In this document: positions 8,891 through 18,001 of the stretch, one piece after another
Layout of the letters: every line of letters begins with the position of its first letter
Numbering within the stretch: the stretch's first letter is position 1
Assembly (NCBI RefSeq): GCF_002564465.1
Contig: NZ_NUUX01000044.1
Span: 1-61,448 of the forward strand
Direction: 5' to 3'
DNA from: Bacillus sp. AFS088145
GTDB lineage: Bacteria; Bacillota; Bacilli; Bacillales; Bacillaceae_G
DNA: 61,448 nucleotides
The notes under the pieces: generated by a model
The model's database searches: none
What the model was told of the DNA's origin: nothing
The model's input: the letters and a program-made list of their open reading frames with translations, nothing else
Made by a program: the position numbers and the translations under genes

Positions 8891-8932
8891 AAAAAAGCGC
8901 TGATTCTTTTACCGAGAACCAGCGCTTTTTAA
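8891..8932. terminator. Bidirectional terminator between the permease and ABC genes
   Basis: The stem AAAGCGCTGATTC/GAGAACCAGCGCTTT has a 7-nt loop, with A/T runs on both sides. It serves the plus-strand permease and the convergent minus-strand ABC operon. Confidence 0.88.
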
Positions 8933-8966
8933 TTTGTTGTTTTTAAAATTTAGATTTTGCAAAACA

Positions 8967-9968
8967 TTAATCAAAAAATTTATTTAAACGTTTATAAAAG
9001 AAATAGCCAACAACGGTACCAATTATTAATCCAATCACGTAAATAAACGTGTTATTTCCATTTGCAATGGTAGATGTTAATAAAGCGATTAATGTCGCTG
9101 AAAGATATACAAATAAGACGTTTACGAATAAACCGAATTTTTTATAAACGAATAATTTGCCATTATTGACATTTGCATATCTGTTATAACATAATAAACC
9201 GATTATTAGAAATGCAACGATATAAAGGATAATGATCGTTAAATTTCCGTAGTCTATAGTTGGATAATGAACGATTTTTTCATTAAAATCTTTTGAAATA
9301 TATAGTGGGCCTGATTGATATGGAATAGACCAACTAGTAATCGTTTTTTCAAAGCTATTGCCAGATAATTTATAGTTAAAGATACCATTTAAGTTTGAAT
9401 AAATACTAAAATAGATAATACTAGGTGAGAAAATCGTAAAAATAGTGAAAAGTGTTTGAGAAAAATAATGACCTGTAATTGTTCCAATCGATAGACCAAT
9501 TGTAAAAAAAGCAATCGTAAATAGGAATATGACAGTAAAAATAGTTACAAATGATGAAGCATCAATATATTTGTGTAGATTAGTATTGTAATGGATTAAT
9601 AGAGTTAAAATAATTAATCCAACAGTCGCCATAAAAATATGAGCAATTCCAAATACCCATTTTGATAAATAAAGTTGTCTAGGTGAGTAAGGAAGCGAAA
9701 ACTGGAAATCAATTCCTCCTGTATTTCGTCCAATTCCTATCAATAAAATACTTAATATTAATACGATGATTGGTGAAATAATTGCTAGCATACTAAAGTC
9801 AGATATATAAAGGTACGGATTACTAGGATTAGTTAGTAATGCTCGATTTAATTCATCAGTGTTATTGTAATAGCTAAATGGAAGAATAATAAGATAGACA
9901 AGATATAATAAAATAAGTGCAAGTCTAGATTGTTTGGAATTTATTAGCCACAATGCTTTACTAAACAT
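8967..9968 (-). CDS. ABC transporter permease (ABC-2 type)
   Basis: Membrane partner of the ATPase encoded just upstream on the same strand. 333 aa, with about seven hydrophobic helices interrupted by a soluble loop (about residues 195-235). The start is the ATG at 9968-9966, with GGAGGGG 6 bp upstream; earlier in-frame ATGs at 9986 and 9983 lie inside that ribosome site. The start overlaps the ATPase stop by 8 bp, so translation is probably coupled. The operon plan gntR-ATPase-permease matches small YtrA-controlled exporters that respond to cell-wall-active or toxic compounds in Firmicutes. The substrate is unknown. Confidence 0.8.
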   Translation of the reverse strand: MFSKALWLINSKQSRLALILLYLVYLIILPFSYYNNTDELNRALLTNPSNPYLYISDFSMLAIISPIIVLILSILLIGIGRNTGGIDFQFSLPYSPRQLYLSKWVFGIAHIFMATVGLIILTLLIHYNTNLHKYIDASSFVTIFTVIFLFTIAFFTIGLSIGTITGHYFSQTLFTIFTIFSPSIIYFSIYSNLNGIFNYKLSGNSFEKTITSWSIPYQSGPLYISKDFNEKIVHYPTIDYGNLTIIILYIVAFLIIGLLCYNRYANVNNGKLFVYKKFGLFVNVLFVYLSATLIALLTSTIANGNNTFIYVIGLIIGTVVGYFFYKRLNKFFD

Positions 9969-10839
9969 ATAAGTCCCCTCCATCATTTATGAAAAATAAA
10001 TCCTCTAATGTTAATGGAAGTTCTTCTAAAAGAAGCGGATTCTCATTTTCCATTCGTTTTATATATTCGTTCTTATTTCCATTAATAATGATAATTGCTA
10101 CTTTTCCGGTTTTTGAGAATACAGATATAGATGGGTCATCTTCAAATATTTTAGGTAAGCCATCTTCAAATGCTACTTGTAATTTATAAAATTGACTTGT
10201 ACTTTCTTCCATTGTAGAGATTGAATTAATTCTTCCATCCTTAATAAATAAATATTGATCAATTATTTTCTCTAGCTCAGCGAGATGATGTGATGAAATA
10301 ATCACTCCGACAGAGTTTGTGCTTGCATATTCAATGATTAATTGCAAAACAGTCCGTTTAACGACTGGATCTAAACCATTAGTTGGTTCGTCTAAAATGA
10401 CATATTTGGCATCTGTTGAAAAGGTTAATAATAAATAGATAAGTGTTTTCATCCCTTTTGAGTATTTACGTAGAGATGTATTAGGTAATTTATATTTATT
10501 TAATGCTTCTAGAAATTTGTGTTTATTGAAATTTGGATATGAATTTTCATAGATCGTAATAAGCTCTTTCACACTATATTGATTAATGAAATTTGTAGAA
10601 TCACTCATATATGCAATTTGTCTTCTTGTGATAGGTGATTCGTTAATCTCTTCATCGTCAATACTAATTGAGCCTTCGTCTGGAGATAGAATGCCAACGA
10701 TTGTCCTTAATAGCGTCGTTTTACCAGCTCCATTTCTACCGATTAAGCCTGTGATTTTACCTTTTTCTATTTGGAAGTTTAGATTTTTTAACACTTCATT
10801 TTCATCGAGTTTTTTACTTAAATGATGGATTTTCAACAA
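9961..10839 (-). CDS. ABC transporter ATP-binding protein
   Basis: 292-aa nucleotide-binding subunit: Walker A GRNGAGKTT near residue 35, signature SKGM near residue 125 and Walker B YVILDEPTNGLDP near residue 150, followed by a roughly 80-residue C-terminal extension like those of BcrA/YtrB-type exporters. It begins with TTG at 10839, one base after the GntR stop, with AAAGGAG 9 bp upstream, and overlaps the permease start. It belongs to a GntR-regulated exporter operon. Confidence 0.88.
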   Translation of the reverse strand: MLKIHHLSKKLDENEVLKNLNFQIEKGKITGLIGRNGAGKTTLLRTIVGILSPDEGSISIDDEEINESPITRRQIAYMSDSTNFINQYSVKELITIYENSYPNFNKHKFLEALNKYKLPNTSLRKYSKGMKTLIYLLLTFSTDAKYVILDEPTNGLDPVVKRTVLQLIIEYASTNSVGVIISSHHLAELEKIIDQYLFIKDGRINSISTMEESTSQFYKLQVAFEDGLPKIFEDDPSISVFSKTGKVAIIIINGNKNEYIKRMENENPLLLEELPLTLEDLFFINDGGDLYV

Positions 10840-10840
10840 A

Positions 10841-11224
10841 CTATTCAGCTCCTTTATTAGAATAAAACTCTTTTACCCAATTCATTATTTCTTCCTCTTT
10901 TACGCCATCTGTTAAACAATCAATTAATAAATTGGAAAGTTTATTTTTATATTTTAAAAGGGTATCTGTTGAAACAGTCTCTTTTGTTAAACCAATCACA
11001 AATGTTCCTTTGCCCCTTATCGTTTCGATGACTCCAGTGCGCTCTAGTTCTTGATAGGCTCTACTAACAGTATTTGGATTGATCACCAATGTAGTTGCTA
11101 ATTCACGTACGGAAGGAAGTTTATCACCATTTACCAAAATCTTTCTTAGCATTTGTTCTTTTGTTTGTAGAACAATTTGCTCCCAAAGGGGTAAATGGCT
11201 TCTTGGGTCTAAAATAATAATCAA
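10841..11224 (-). CDS. GntR-family regulator, YtrA subfamily
   Basis: A 127-aa repressor: an N-terminal winged helix (residues 10-75; LPSVRELA...NPNTVSRAYQELE, wing GKGTFV) and only about 50 residues after it, the short dimerization tail of the YtrA subfamily. First gene of its operon, read by a TTG at 11224 with GGTGGTGAT upstream. Its own promoter contains a 10-bp inverted repeat, so autorepression and co-control of the ABC exporter are likely. The inducer is unknown. Confidence 0.88.
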   Translation of the reverse strand: MIIILDPRSHLPLWEQIVLQTKEQMLRKILVNGDKLPSVRELATTLVINPNTVSRAYQELERTGVIETIRGKGTFVIGLTKETVSTDTLLKYKNKLSNLLIDCLTDGVKEEEIMNWVKEFYSNKGAE

Positions 11225-11260
11225 GAGATCACCACCTCAAATGTTTTCTTAAGTGTATGG

Positions 11261-11326
11261 AGTGTATTAAGTGTATGGGTGTATTTAATACACTTTACTT
11301 ATATCATATGTTTTCATGTATGTAAA
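11261..11326 (-). promoter_or_regulatory. Promoter and inverted-repeat operator of the gntR-ABC operon
   Basis: On the minus strand, TTTACA (11326-11321), 17 bp and TATAAG (11303-11298) make the promoter. Immediately downstream lies the perfect inverted repeat AGTGTATTAA (11261-11270) / TTAATACACT (11285-11294) with a 14-bp spacer, and a further AAGTGTATGG at 11251. The size and AT-rich GTGTATTA form suit a YtrA-type operator covering the start site. Confidence 0.72.
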
Positions 11327-11416
11327 TAGTTCCATTCTTTCTAATATTTTCTTCTGTGGTTGATTAAACTACTTTTATTTGGAAAAAATATGTATGAAAA
11401 GAATGGAGGGTTATAG

Positions 11417-12580
11417 ATGAAAAGGGTATTACTAACTCTTTTAAGTAGTGTTATGATCTTTTCTTTATCACTACCTAAAGTAAATGCAAGAGAGACACAA
11501 AATAATGATGTAAGTTTGGCAAAAAGTGCATTATCTTCCGTAATTATTGAACAAGATACTGGGAAAATCTTATATGAAAAAGACGCTAGAAAAGAGCTTC
11601 CACCAGCAAGTATGACTAAGATTATGACAATGCTTATTATTATGGAAGAAATCAATAAAGGAAAACTCAGGTTAGATGATAAAGTTATGACAAGTGAACA
11701 TGCTGCGTCAATGGGCGGATCACAAATCTTTTTAGAACCTGGCGAAGAGATGACAGTAAAAGAAATGTTAAAAGGGATTGCAATCGCATCAGGAAATGAT
11801 GCATCGGTCGCAATGGCAGAGAAAATTGCAGGTACAGAAGAGGCGTTTGTCGCTCTAATGAATAAAAAAGTAAAACAGTTAGGATTAAAAAATACACATT
11901 TTGAAAACCCAACTGGGCTACCTGCACCTGGTCATTATTCATCTGCGTATGATATGGCAATCATGGGAAGAGAGCTTTTAAAATATCCATTAATTACAAA
12001 GTTTACTGGTACTTATGAAGATTACTTGAGAAAAGATACTGAAAAACAATTTTGGTTAGTTAATACGAATAAACTAGTACGTTTTTATCCAGGAGCGGAT
12101 GGATTGAAAACTGGATTTACTGCAGAAGCAAAATATTGTTTAACAGCAACTGCTAAGAAGAACAACATGCGAGTAGTTAGCGTGATTATGGGTGCACCAA
12201 CTTCTAAAGAAAGAAATGCACAAATGACAAATTTGCTTGATTATGCATTTAATCAATATCAAGTAAAACAGTTAATTAAACAAGGTGATAATATCGAAAG
12301 GCTTAGTATTAGCAAAGGTAAGTCTAAAGGTGTAAATGTTATCACTAAAAGCCCAGTTTCAGTTGTATTGAAGAAGGGTGAAGCGATGAATAAAATTACG
12401 AAAGATATTCAGCTGAATAAAAATATTCAAGCCCCAATTAAAAAAGGGCAAGTTGTCGGTGTTTTAATATTAAAACAAGGTAGCAAAGTATTATCTAAAA
12501 CAGATTTGGTTGCTAATAAATCGGTAAGTAAAGCTAATTGGTACGATTTATTTAAGCGTACTGTTGGAGGATTCAACTGA
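11417..12580 (+). CDS. dacF: Sporulation D-alanyl-D-alanine carboxypeptidase DacF
   Basis: Penicillin-binding protein that trims the terminal D-Ala of peptidoglycan, acting in the forespore where it sets cortex crosslinking. 387 aa: signal peptide (residues 1-24), S65-x-x-K68 in ASMTK, SGN in IASGNDAS, KTG in GLKTGFT, then a C-terminal beta domain. Sits immediately before spoIIAA-spoIIAB-sigF, as in B. subtilis, which separates it from the dacB paralogue at 28728. GAATGGAGGGTTATAG precedes the ATG. No terminator is visible before spoIIAA, so some read-through is possible. Confidence 0.93.
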   Translation: MKRVLLTLLSSVMIFSLSLPKVNARETQNNDVSLAKSALSSVIIEQDTGKILYEKDARKELPPASMTKIMTMLIIMEEINKGKLRLDDKVMTSEHAASMGGSQIFLEPGEEMTVKEMLKGIAIASGNDASVAMAEKIAGTEEAFVALMNKKVKQLGLKNTHFENPTGLPAPGHYSSAYDMAIMGRELLKYPLITKFTGTYEDYLRKDTEKQFWLVNTNKLVRFYPGADGLKTGFTAEAKYCLTATAKKNNMRVVSVIMGAPTSKERNAQMTNLLDYAFNQYQVKQLIKQGDNIERLSISKGKSKGVNVITKSPVSVVLKKGEAMNKITKDIQLNKNIQAPIKKGQVVGVLILKQGSKVLSKTDLVANKSVSKANWYDLFKRTVGGFN

Positions 12581-12646
12581 TTTTTTCCGACTAATTTCGA
12601 GTATTACTAAAAGATTTGGCGTTTTGCCACTAGTTTTGTCATACGT

Positions 12647-12676
12647 GAAGGAATTCGGTTTAGTTTTAAAGAACTC
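12647..12676 (+). promoter_or_regulatory. Sigma-H promoter candidate of the spoIIA operon
   Basis: GAAGGAATT (12647-12655) fits the -35 consensus RnAGGAWWW fully. AAAGAACTC (12668-12676) fits most of RnnGAATWW, with a 12-bp spacer. spoIIA is a sigma-H/Spo0A operon in B. subtilis. Confidence 0.65.
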
Positions 12677-12708
12677 TAAAATAACCGTCAAATAAGGAGG
12701 TTATTGTA

Positions 12709-13059
12709 GTGAGTCTTAATATTGAACTTGAAGTGAAAAATGCAATCCTTTGTGTAAGACTTGCAGGGGAACTAGATCATCACACTGCTGAGGATTTACG
12801 TTTACAAGTAAATGAGGTATTAGAGTCACAGACTATCAAACATATTTTATTAAATCTTGAGCATTTAACGTTTATGGATAGTTCTGGTTTAGGTGTCATT
12901 TTAGGTAGATATAAAGTTATTCGAAATAAAGGTGGAGAAATGGTTGTATGTTCAATTTCTCCATCAATTAAACGGTTGTTTGATATGTCTGGTTTATTTA
13001 AGATTGTTCATTTAGCTGATGATGAGTCAAATGGACTTAATGTATTGGGGGTGGCATAA
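12709..13059 (+). CDS. spoIIAA: Anti-sigma-F factor antagonist SpoIIAA
   Basis: When dephosphorylated by SpoIIE in the forespore it binds SpoIIAB and frees sigma-F. 116-aa STAS-domain protein with the phosphorylation loop FMDSSGLG placing the target serine at S58. The start is GTG 12709 behind AAGGAGG. The stop overlaps the spoIIAB start by one base, so the three-gene operon is translationally linked. Confidence 0.97.
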   Translation: MSLNIELEVKNAILCVRLAGELDHHTAEDLRLQVNEVLESQTIKHILLNLEHLTFMDSSGLGVILGRYKVIRNKGGEMVVCSISPSIKRLFDMSGLFKIVHLADDESNGLNVLGVA

Positions 13060-13499
13060 TGCGAAATGAAATGAACCTTCAATTTTCCGCATTAAGTCAA
13101 AATGAATCATTTGCTCGTGTAACTGTAGCTGCATTTATTACCCAACTAGATCCTACTTTAGATGAATTAACAGAAATTAAAACTGTCGTATCTGAGGCTG
13201 TTACAAATGCGATTATTCATGGTTATGAAAATAATCCTGAAGGCATCGTATTCATTTCAGTTCTACTTGAAGATCAGACAGTAACTTTAACAATTCGAGA
13301 TGAAGGTATTGGCATTGCTGATTTAGATGAAGCAATGCAACCTTTATACACTTCAAAACCAGATTTAGAAAGATCCGGCATGGGATTTACGATTATGGAG
13401 AATTTCATGGATCAATGTGAAGTTGTGTCCACTATTAATGTTGGTACAACGATTACGGTTAAAAAGTACTTATCAAATAGCAATGTTTTAAGTAATTAA
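13059..13499 (+). CDS. spoIIAB: Anti-sigma-F factor / serine kinase SpoIIAB
   Basis: Binds and inhibits sigma-F and phosphorylates SpoIIAA. 146-aa GHKL-type ATPase with the N-box [10 protein letters not shown] (around residues 46-55), G1 box DEGIGI and G2 box SGMGFT. Overlaps spoIIAA by one base and precedes sigF by 12 bp. Confidence 0.97.
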   Translation: MRNEMNLQFSALSQNESFARVTVAAFITQLDPTLDELTEIKTVVSEAVTNAIIHGYENNPEGIVFISVLLEDQTVTLTIRDEGIGIADLDEAMQPLYTSKPDLERSGMGFTIMENFMDQCEVVSTINVGTTITVKKYLSNSNVLSN

Positions 13500-13511
13500 G
13501 GAGAATCGCCT

Positions 13512-14267
13512 ATGGACGTAGAAGTCAAGCAAGATCAACCCCGTGCGCAGTTAAAGGATCATGAATTAAAAGAGTTAATTAAGCGTAGTCAGGCTGGAGA
13601 TCAATTGGCTAGAGACAGCATCGTCGGGCACAACATGAGACTTGTATGGTCAGTTGTTCAGCGCTTTATTAACCGCGGATATGAACCAGATGATTTATTT
13701 CAGATTGGTTGTATCGGATTATTGAAATCGGTAGATAAATTTGATTTATCTTATGATGTACGATTTTCTACATATGCTGTTCCGATGATTATTGGAGAAA
13801 TCCAACGATTTATTCGAGACGACGGAACGGTTAAAGTGAGTCGTTCATTAAAGGAAACGAATAATAAGATTCGAAAAGCAAAAGAAGAATTAAGTAAAAC
13901 GCTTGGAAGAATGCCTACAATTAACGAGATTGCTACTCATATGGAAATTACACCAGAGGATGTTGTACTTGCACAAGAGGCTAGTAGAGCTCCTTCATCA
14001 ATACATGAAACGGTGTATGAAAATGATGGTGATCCGATTACATTGTTAGATCAAATTGCTGATAACCATGAAACAAATTGGTTTGAAAAATTTGCATTAA
14101 AAGAAGCGATAAAACAACTAGATGATCGAGAGCGATTAATTGTCTATTTACGATATTATAAAGATCAAACTCAATCAGAAGTTGCTGAACGATTAGGAAT
14201 TTCTCAAGTGCAAGTTTCAAGACTAGAGAAAAAGATTCTCCAACAAATGAAAGACAAAATTAAATAA
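13512..14267 (+). CDS. sigF: RNA polymerase sigma-F factor
   Basis: First forespore-specific sigma factor. 251 aa with region 2 (GHNMRLVWSVVQRF...DLFQIGCIGLLKSVDKFD; RFSTYAVPMIIGEI), region 3 and the region 4 helix-turn-helix near the C terminus (SEVAERLGISQVQVSRLEKK). AAGGAGAATCGCCT precedes the ATG. Last gene of spoIIA, closed by a terminator. Confidence 0.97.
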   Translation: MDVEVKQDQPRAQLKDHELKELIKRSQAGDQLARDSIVGHNMRLVWSVVQRFINRGYEPDDLFQIGCIGLLKSVDKFDLSYDVRFSTYAVPMIIGEIQRFIRDDGTVKVSRSLKETNNKIRKAKEELSKTLGRMPTINEIATHMEITPEDVVLAQEASRAPSSIHETVYENDGDPITLLDQIADNHETNWFEKFALKEAIKQLDDRERLIVYLRYYKDQTQSEVAERLGISQVQVSRLEKKILQQMKDKIK

Positions 14268-14279
14268 AATCTTAAGCTA

Positions 14280-14334
14280 AAAAGCTGAAGAATCGTAAGA
14301 AATACAATACGATTTTTCAGCTTTTTTATTTTGT
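14280..14334 (+). terminator. Terminator of the spoIIA operon
   Basis: The long stem AAAGCTGAAgAATCGTA/TACGATTtTTCAGCTTT is followed by TTTATTTT. Confidence 0.9.
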
Positions 14335-14482
14335 CTTTATTTTAGTGTTTTTACTGTAACTCTAGTTTCAAATAAAGATGAACATCTTCAAGTTCCACTA
14401 TCAGATGCTTTTTTTTGATAGGACTGACGACAATCTTTTCCTATTTTTACTTACCTAACTACTCAGATCAATCTTACTGGAC

Positions 14483-14511
14483 TTATATTTTTGGGAAGTT
14501 TTCACATACTA
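14483..14511 (+). promoter_or_regulatory. Sigma-G promoter candidate of the spoVA operon
   Basis: TTATA (14483-14487), a 17-bp spacer and CATACTA (14505-14511) fit the sigma-G/F pattern gHATR-N17/18-CATWHTA, with one mismatch in the -35. spoVA is sigma-G-dependent in B. subtilis. Confidence 0.55.
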
Positions 14512-14553
14512 GTTGTAATTGAATTCATAAAGCTTTGAAACTGAGGGGAAAGT

Positions 14554-15177
14554 ATGAATAAGGTGTTATATATTAAATTACTCAATCGAATCGTTGTACA
14601 AGTAGGTAAACGTGTACATCTAGGCGAGATTGCACGATTACAAGGGATTAATGTTGATTTAACCCGAATTCAAAACATCATTGTACATGAATCAAAAAAG
14701 GAGGATGGTACACATACAGTTATTGATATTCTAGAGCTTTTACCATTAATTCTTGAAATTGAACCTGATATTTCGTTCGAGCTAGTTGGAGTGACAATGT
14801 GCATAATAGAACTTAAAAATGAAGTTTCAAAGGACCGTTTTTTACTGTTTTGTTTCGTTTGGATCTTGTTATTTACAGGTTCTTCATTAGCAATTATTTA
14901 TTTCCACGAAGATGTAAGCATGCAACAGGTTCAACAACGAATTTACTATATGATTACAGGAGAACATAATCATAAACCTTTATTACTTCAAGTACCATAT
15001 TCTTTTGGACTAGGAATTGGGATGATTTTATTTTTTAATCAATGGTTTAAGACTAGATTAAACGAAGAACCGAGTCCTCTTGAAGTAGAAATGTTTCAGT
15101 ACCAACGCTCAATGGATGAATATGTGTTAGTAAACGAAAATAAAAAGCCAAACAAAAGTGTAAATACCGATGATTAG
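14554..15177 (+). CDS. spoVAA: Stage V sporulation protein AA
   Basis: First gene of the spoVA operon, whose products move Ca2+-dipicolinic acid into the forespore and release it at germination. 207 aa: a soluble N-terminal domain (about 1-95) and two transmembrane segments (about 108-128 and 149-168), ending in a charged tail. AGGGGAAAGT precedes the ATG. The next gene starts 8 bp before this stop. Confidence 0.9.
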   Translation: MNKVLYIKLLNRIVVQVGKRVHLGEIARLQGINVDLTRIQNIIVHESKKEDGTHTVIDILELLPLILEIEPDISFELVGVTMCIIELKNEVSKDRFLLFCFVWILLFTGSSLAIIYFHEDVSMQQVQQRIYYMITGEHNHKPLLLQVPYSFGLGIGMILFFNQWFKTRLNEEPSPLEVEMFQYQRSMDEYVLVNENKKPNKSVNTDD

Positions 15178-15586
15178 AGAATTGTTTATAGTGCTTGTAG
15201 GTTTTTCAGGAGGTATTGCTGTTGGTACGGGCTTTGTAGCATTTTTATCGGTTATTGGAATTATTCCAAGACTTACACAGTTAACAAAAACGATTAATAA
15301 AATTCGAGCTTATGAGTTTGCAGTTATTTTAGGAGCAATCTTTGGTTGCTGGATTAGTTTGCGAAATACCGTTTTTAATTTGCCGAATATCTTTTCAGTA
15401 TTTATTGGGCTGTTAGCAGGTATTTTTATTGGAATGTTAGCTGCAGCGTTAACCGAAGTATTAAACGTTTTTCCAATCTTAGCGAAACGGATTGGCATTC
15501 AAAAGAAAATTGTGTACTTATTAATGGCAATTGCACTAGGTAAAGTTTTTGGGTCGTTATTTCATTGGATTTATTTTATAGAGTAA
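15170..15586 (+). CDS. spoVAB: Stage V sporulation protein AB
   Basis: 138-aa membrane protein with about four hydrophobic helices. Its sequence and its place between spoVAA (8-bp overlap) and spoVAC identify it. Part of the inner-membrane Ca-DPA channel machinery of the forespore. Confidence 0.92.
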   Translation: MIRELFIVLVGFSGGIAVGTGFVAFLSVIGIIPRLTQLTKTINKIRAYEFAVILGAIFGCWISLRNTVFNLPNIFSVFIGLLAGIFIGMLAAALTEVLNVFPILAKRIGIQKKIVYLLMAIALGKVFGSLFHWIYFIE

Positions 15587-15598
15587 AGGATGGATGAA

Positions 15599-16051
15599 AT
15601 GAGTGGGAAATTAAAAGCTAATTATAAAGAGAATATAAAACCATACCAACCGAAAAAGCCGGTATTAAAAAATTGTATTAAAGCGTTTTTAGTTGGTGGA
15701 TTTATCTGCCTTTTAGGTGAATGTATTACGAAAATCTATATTAACTATTTTAACTTTACTGAAAAAAATGTGGGTGATCCAACAGTAGCTACACTTGTAT
15801 TAATTTCGAGCTTACTTACAGGGTTTGGTATATATGACAAAATTGGACAATTTGCAGGTGCAGGATCTGCTGTTCCTGTAACAGGCTTTGCCAACTCTAT
15901 GACGAGTGCTGCTATGGAACATAGAAGTGAAGGTCTCGTTCTAGGGGTTGCAACAAATATGTTTAAACTAGCTGGTTGTGTAATTGTTTATGGAGTTGTT
16001 TCAGCATACGTCGTTGGAATGATACGATACGCATTTAAAGTATTTCTTTAG
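15599..16051 (+). CDS. spoVAC: Stage V sporulation protein AC
   Basis: 150-aa integral membrane protein. B. subtilis SpoVAC behaves as a mechanosensitive channel for DPA release. About four helices, with the family motif GIYDKIGQFAGAGSAVPVTG near residues 77-96. I take ATG 15599, because AAAGGATGG lies about 6 bp upstream; an in-frame ATG at 15590 falls within that site. Homologous to SpoVAEB at 17084, which repeats the [14 protein letters not shown] segment. Confidence 0.95.
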   Translation: MSGKLKANYKENIKPYQPKKPVLKNCIKAFLVGGFICLLGECITKIYINYFNFTEKNVGDPTVATLVLISSLLTGFGIYDKIGQFAGAGSAVPVTGFANSMTSAAMEHRSEGLVLGVATNMFKLAGCVIVYGVVSAYVVGMIRYAFKVFL

Positions 16052-16064
16052 GAGGTGAGTACAT

Positions 16065-17072
16065 ATGGCTTTAGTCGGTAAACAAACTTGGGAGTTTCAA
16101 AATGGTGTTTATGTCCAAGCATCTGGAACCGCTGTTGGACCAAGAGAAAACTTGGGACTGTTAGGTGGCAAATTTGATTATGCTTATGAAGATCTTCATT
16201 GTAATGAAGATAATTGGGAATTAGCAGAAAGAGCATTAATGAGAAATGCAATTTCAGTTGCTCTTAAAAAAGCAAATAAAACCGTAGAAGATATCGATGT
16301 ATTTTTAGCAGGTGATTTACTAAATCAAAATGTTACTGCGAACTTTATGGCAAGGGAATTGCAACTTCCTTTTTTATGTATGTTTGGTGCATGCTCAACT
16401 TCTATGGAAACGGCTGCACTTGGTGCGCAGTTAATCGATAGTGGCTACGCAAAAATGGCATTGGCAGCAACAAGTAGCCATAATGCTACTGCTGAAAGGC
16501 AATATAGATATCCTACTGAATACGGTGGACAAAAACCAGATTCTGCAACTTTTACAGTAACTGGAGCAGGAAGTGTTCTCCTTTCAAATAAAAAAAGCAA
16601 AATTAAAGTGAAATGCGCCACAATTGGTACAGTTCAGGATTTAGGTTTGACAGATCCATTCGACATGGGTTCTGCGATGGCACCAGCAGCAGCCTATACA
16701 ATTGTACAACACTTTAAAGACACAAATACGACGCCTGATGATTATGATTTTATCGTAACTGGAGATCTTTCGGCTGTAGGCGCACCTATTTGCGAACAAC
16801 TTGTTAGAGAAGAAGGATATGATATGGCTGGAAAATACAATGATTGTGGATTGCTAATCTATGATCGAGAAAATCAGGAAGTTTTTGCTGGGGGAAGTGG
16901 ATGTGCTTGTTCAGCAGTTGTAACATATGGTCATTTATTTCAAGAATTAAATAAAGGTACTTATAAACGAATTTTAGTAGCGGCAACCGGAGCTCTTTTA
17001 AGTCCAACAATGATTCAACAGAAAGAATCAATTCCAACTATTTCACATGCTGTCGTTTTCGAAAGCTGTTAG
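16065..17072 (+). CDS. spoVAD: Stage V sporulation protein AD
   Basis: DPA-binding component with a thiolase/ketosynthase-like fold. 335 aa, with the ketosynthase-like nucleophile region [16 protein letters not shown] near residue 110. A strong ribosome site (TTAGGAGGTGAG) precedes the ATG. It sits between the two paralogous channel genes spoVAC and spoVAEB, as in other Bacilli. Confidence 0.96.
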   Translation: MALVGKQTWEFQNGVYVQASGTAVGPRENLGLLGGKFDYAYEDLHCNEDNWELAERALMRNAISVALKKANKTVEDIDVFLAGDLLNQNVTANFMARELQLPFLCMFGACSTSMETAALGAQLIDSGYAKMALAATSSHNATAERQYRYPTEYGGQKPDSATFTVTGAGSVLLSNKKSKIKVKCATIGTVQDLGLTDPFDMGSAMAPAAAYTIVQHFKDTNTTPDDYDFIVTGDLSAVGAPICEQLVREEGYDMAGKYNDCGLLIYDRENQEVFAGGSGCACSAVVTYGHLFQELNKGTYKRILVAATGALLSPTMIQQKESIPTISHAVVFESC

Positions 17073-17083
17073 GAGGTGTTCAG

Positions 17084-17434
17084 ATGGATTTTGTTAATGC
17101 TTTTATAGTAGGAGGTCTAATTTGTGTAGTTGGCCAGTTACTTTTTGATTTCACAAAATTAACACCAGGGCATGTGATGTGCATATTTGTAGTAATTGGA
17201 TCAATTTTAGATGGGTTTGGTATTTACGATAAGCTAATAAAATTTGCTGGTGCAGGTGCAACCGTTCCAATTACTAGTTTTGGCCATTCTTTATTACATG
17301 GAGCGATGGCAGAAGCAAGTGATCACGGATTTATTGGTATTGGAATGGGGATTTTTTCCCTAACTTCATCTGGAATTTCAGCAGCAATTTTATTCTCATT
17401 TATAATTGCACTTATTTTTAAGCCAAAAGGTTAA
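17084..17434 (+). CDS. spoVAEB: Stage V sporulation protein AEB
   Basis: 116-aa membrane protein of the SpoVAC/SpoVAEB family (GFGIYDKL...[11 protein letters not shown] near residues 45-65), essential for DPA uptake in B. subtilis. AGGAGGTGTTCAG precedes the ATG. Confidence 0.94.
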   Translation: MDFVNAFIVGGLICVVGQLLFDFTKLTPGHVMCIFVVIGSILDGFGIYDKLIKFAGAGATVPITSFGHSLLHGAMAEASDHGFIGIGMGIFSLTSSGISAAILFSFIIALIFKPKG

Positions 17435-17437
17435 CTT

Positions 17438-18001
17438 ATGAAAAAGAAAAGGATCATTATCGTAACCGACGGAGATGTTTATGCACATCGGAGTATTGAG
17501 TATTTGGCAAAACAATTTGGCGGATGCACAATATCACAATCGAAAGGTAATCCCACTAAGTTCTCTGGAAAGAGAATGGTTGAAATCATAATGCAAGCAC
17601 AAAAGGAACCAGTATTTGTATTGTTTGATGACAGTGGCTTTATGGGAGAAGGTCCTGGAGAAAAAGCTTTAAAATATGTTGCAAGTGATAAACATATTGA
17701 AGTTATTGCTGCACTAGCAGTAGCATCAAATACTCATCATCAAGAATGGACAAAAGTAGATGTAAGTATTGATAACGAAGGAAATTTAACGGAATATGGT
17801 GTCGATAAGTATGGAGTACCTGATATTGAAATCGGAAGAATAAATGGAGACACCGTTTATAATTTAGATCAACTAAATATTCCCTTCATTTTAGGAATCG
17901 GCGATATTGGAAAAATGGGTGGAAGAGATGATATAGAAATCGGTTCACCCATTACAAGAAAAGCAATTGAATATATCCTCGAGAGGAGTGAACTCCAATG
18001 A
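17438..18001 (+). CDS. spoVAEA: Stage V sporulation protein AEA
   Basis: 187-aa soluble protein with the opening [20 protein letters not shown] and the acidic motif [13 protein letters not shown] near residue 68. It starts 3 bp after spoVAEB and overlaps spoVAF by 4 bp (ATGA). Its molecular role in the SpoVA complex is not settled. Confidence 0.92.
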   Translation: MKKKRIIIVTDGDVYAHRSIEYLAKQFGGCTISQSKGNPTKFSGKRMVEIIMQAQKEPVFVLFDDSGFMGEGPGEKALKYVASDKHIEVIAALAVASNTHHQEWTKVDVSIDNEGNLTEYGVDKYGVPDIEIGRINGDTVYNLDQLNIPFILGIGDIGKMGGRDDIEIGSPITRKAIEYILERSELQ

